Source of the DNA: Paludibacteraceae bacterium
Lineage (GTDB): Bacteria > Bacteroidota > Bacteroidia > Bacteroidales > Paludibacteraceae
Reading direction: 5' to 3'
Assembly: GCA_017560605.1 (NCBI GenBank)
Contig: JAFZEQ010000022.1
Location: forward strand, 1-6,867
DNA length: 6,867 nucleotides
Within the stretch, counting starts at the first letter, position 1. Each line of letters opens with the position of its first letter. Under the pieces are notes generated by a model. It made no database searches. It saw only the letters and a list, made by a program, of their open reading frames with translations, and was not told the origin of the DNA. Positions 6,263 through 6,867 of this stretch are shown here, piece after piece. The position numbers and the translations under genes are program-made.

Positions 6263-6309
6263 AAAAAAAATCGCCACCTATGTCTAATATTCGGACATAA
6301 GTGGCGATT
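6263..6309 (-). terminator. First terminator behind the esterase gene
   Basis: A 16-bp stem with one wobble pair (6309-6294 with 6284-6269), a 9-nt loop and T6 behind it on the minus strand. It begins 20 bp after the esterase stop codon. A textbook intrinsic terminator. Confidence 0.92.
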
Positions 6310-6328
6310 GATATTTTAGATAATCTAC

Positions 6329-6867
6329 TTACTTAAACAACCGTTGGGCGAAGATGGTGAGGTAATCCATCCAGTTCTTCCAACTGTGTCCGCCTTCGGA
6401 TTCGTGGTATTCGTATGGATACTGCTTCTCATCCAAATACTGACGATAGATCACATTATCCTCATACAAAAAATCCTCTTTACCACAGGCAATCCAGTAG
6501 AGTTGTGGTGCATCGGCAAACTGTTGTTGCAACAGCGCTTCCGTCTGTTGGTAAGCTGGTTTATCGGACAATGCCAATGCGCTGATCTCCAATGTGCGCT
6601 CGCTATGAGGCTGACCCATATGTGGGACATACAATGCAGAGAAAATACCTACATAGTCAAACGACTGGTTGAGCAATGCCGCTGTGTGCATGGTATGAAA
6701 ACCACCCATTGATAGGCCTGCTATAGCGCGATGCTCTTTGTTGGGTAGCGTGCGGAAATGGGTTTGTGTCCAGTCAATGAGCTGATTAAAATTCTGTTCA
6801 AACGTGCTTTCCATCCACAAACGTGTTTGTTTGACTTGTCCAGTCTGCTCGAGATAGCCATTAGGCA
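6329..6867 (-). CDS. CE1/esterase-D-type alpha/beta-hydrolase, C-terminal part (runs off right edge)
   Basis: The last 178 residues of a putative esterase of the PF00756 type, which includes acetyl-xylan and feruloyl esterases; many are exported enzymes that remove acyl groups from plant polysaccharides. The reading frame is open to the right edge, so the true start lies outside. The first visible residues, PNGYLEQTG, fit the MPNG strand of this family. All three catalytic residues can be placed (fragment numbering): nucleophile Ser52 in GLSMGG (50-55), acid Asp131 in ACGKEDFLYEDN, and His160 in GGHSWKNWMDYL. The end LFK with TAA at 6331-6329 is a normal family C-terminus. It is followed by two terminators, so it ends its own transcription unit. 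The exact substrate cannot be assigned. The TTG at 6820 is internal and not a real start. Confidence 0.92.
   Translation of the reverse strand, partial: PNGYLEQTGQVKQTRLWMESTFEQNFNQLIDWTQTHFRTLPNKEHRAIAGLSMGGFHTMHTAALLNQSFDYVGIFSALYVPHMGQPHSERTLEISALALSDKPAYQQTEALLQQQFADAPQLYWIACGKEDFLYEDNVIYRQYLDEKQYPYEYHESEGGHSWKNWMDYLTIFAQRLFK

Overview
The window looks like a chromosomal segment of a Bacteroidales bacterium (phylum Bacteroidota), most likely an uncultured host-associated one. Four things point there. The GroES and GroEL N-terminal sequences are of ordinary bacterial type. Two promoters match the Bacteroidota primary-sigma pattern TTTG-N20-TAnnTTTG. One very large secreted BspA-like leucine-rich-repeat protein ends in a tail resembling a type IX secretion sorting signal. 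A CE1-type esterase with a GLSMGG elbow is also present. Genes are widely spaced, and the gaps are rich in hairpins and short repeats.

Layout. Positions 1-329 (minus) hold the 5' part of groEL, which runs off the left edge. Positions 503-775 (minus) hold complete groES. The groES-groEL gap (330-502) and the region upstream of groES (776-990) each carry an array of tiny hairpins whose stems change by compensatory pairs while the linker words (GTTACAT or its complement ATGTAAC) stay constant. A sigma-54-like promoter candidate lies just outside the second array, so that array would form the groES 5' leader. Divergently, 1158-2039 (plus) encodes a PfkB-family sugar kinase, probably a fructokinase, with a good Bacteroidota promoter. 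Positions 2040-2791 contain no convincing gene but do contain several strong inverted repeats, an 11-bp tandem triplet and the terminator of the next gene. Positions 2792-5824 (minus) encode a 1010-residue secreted protein: 14 BspA-type LRRs, three InlB-type B repeats, a small second LRR patch, an Fn3-like domain and a sorting tail.

Between that gene and the partial esterase (6329-6867, minus) lies about 500 bp without a protein gene. It contains two related tandem terminators for the esterase, then a near-perfect promoter, a roughly 310-nt highly structured transcript region whose 5' end pairs with a distal segment, and an intrinsic terminator. This is a strong candidate for an independent small RNA gene, possibly of the Bacteroidales-1 / 6S-like type. 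It is the most interesting item in the window together with the groESL hairpin arrays.

Functionally the genes are not one pathway. They are a heat-shock chaperonin operon, a sugar kinase, a secreted surface or adhesin-like protein and a carbohydrate-ester hydrolase, each as its own transcription unit.
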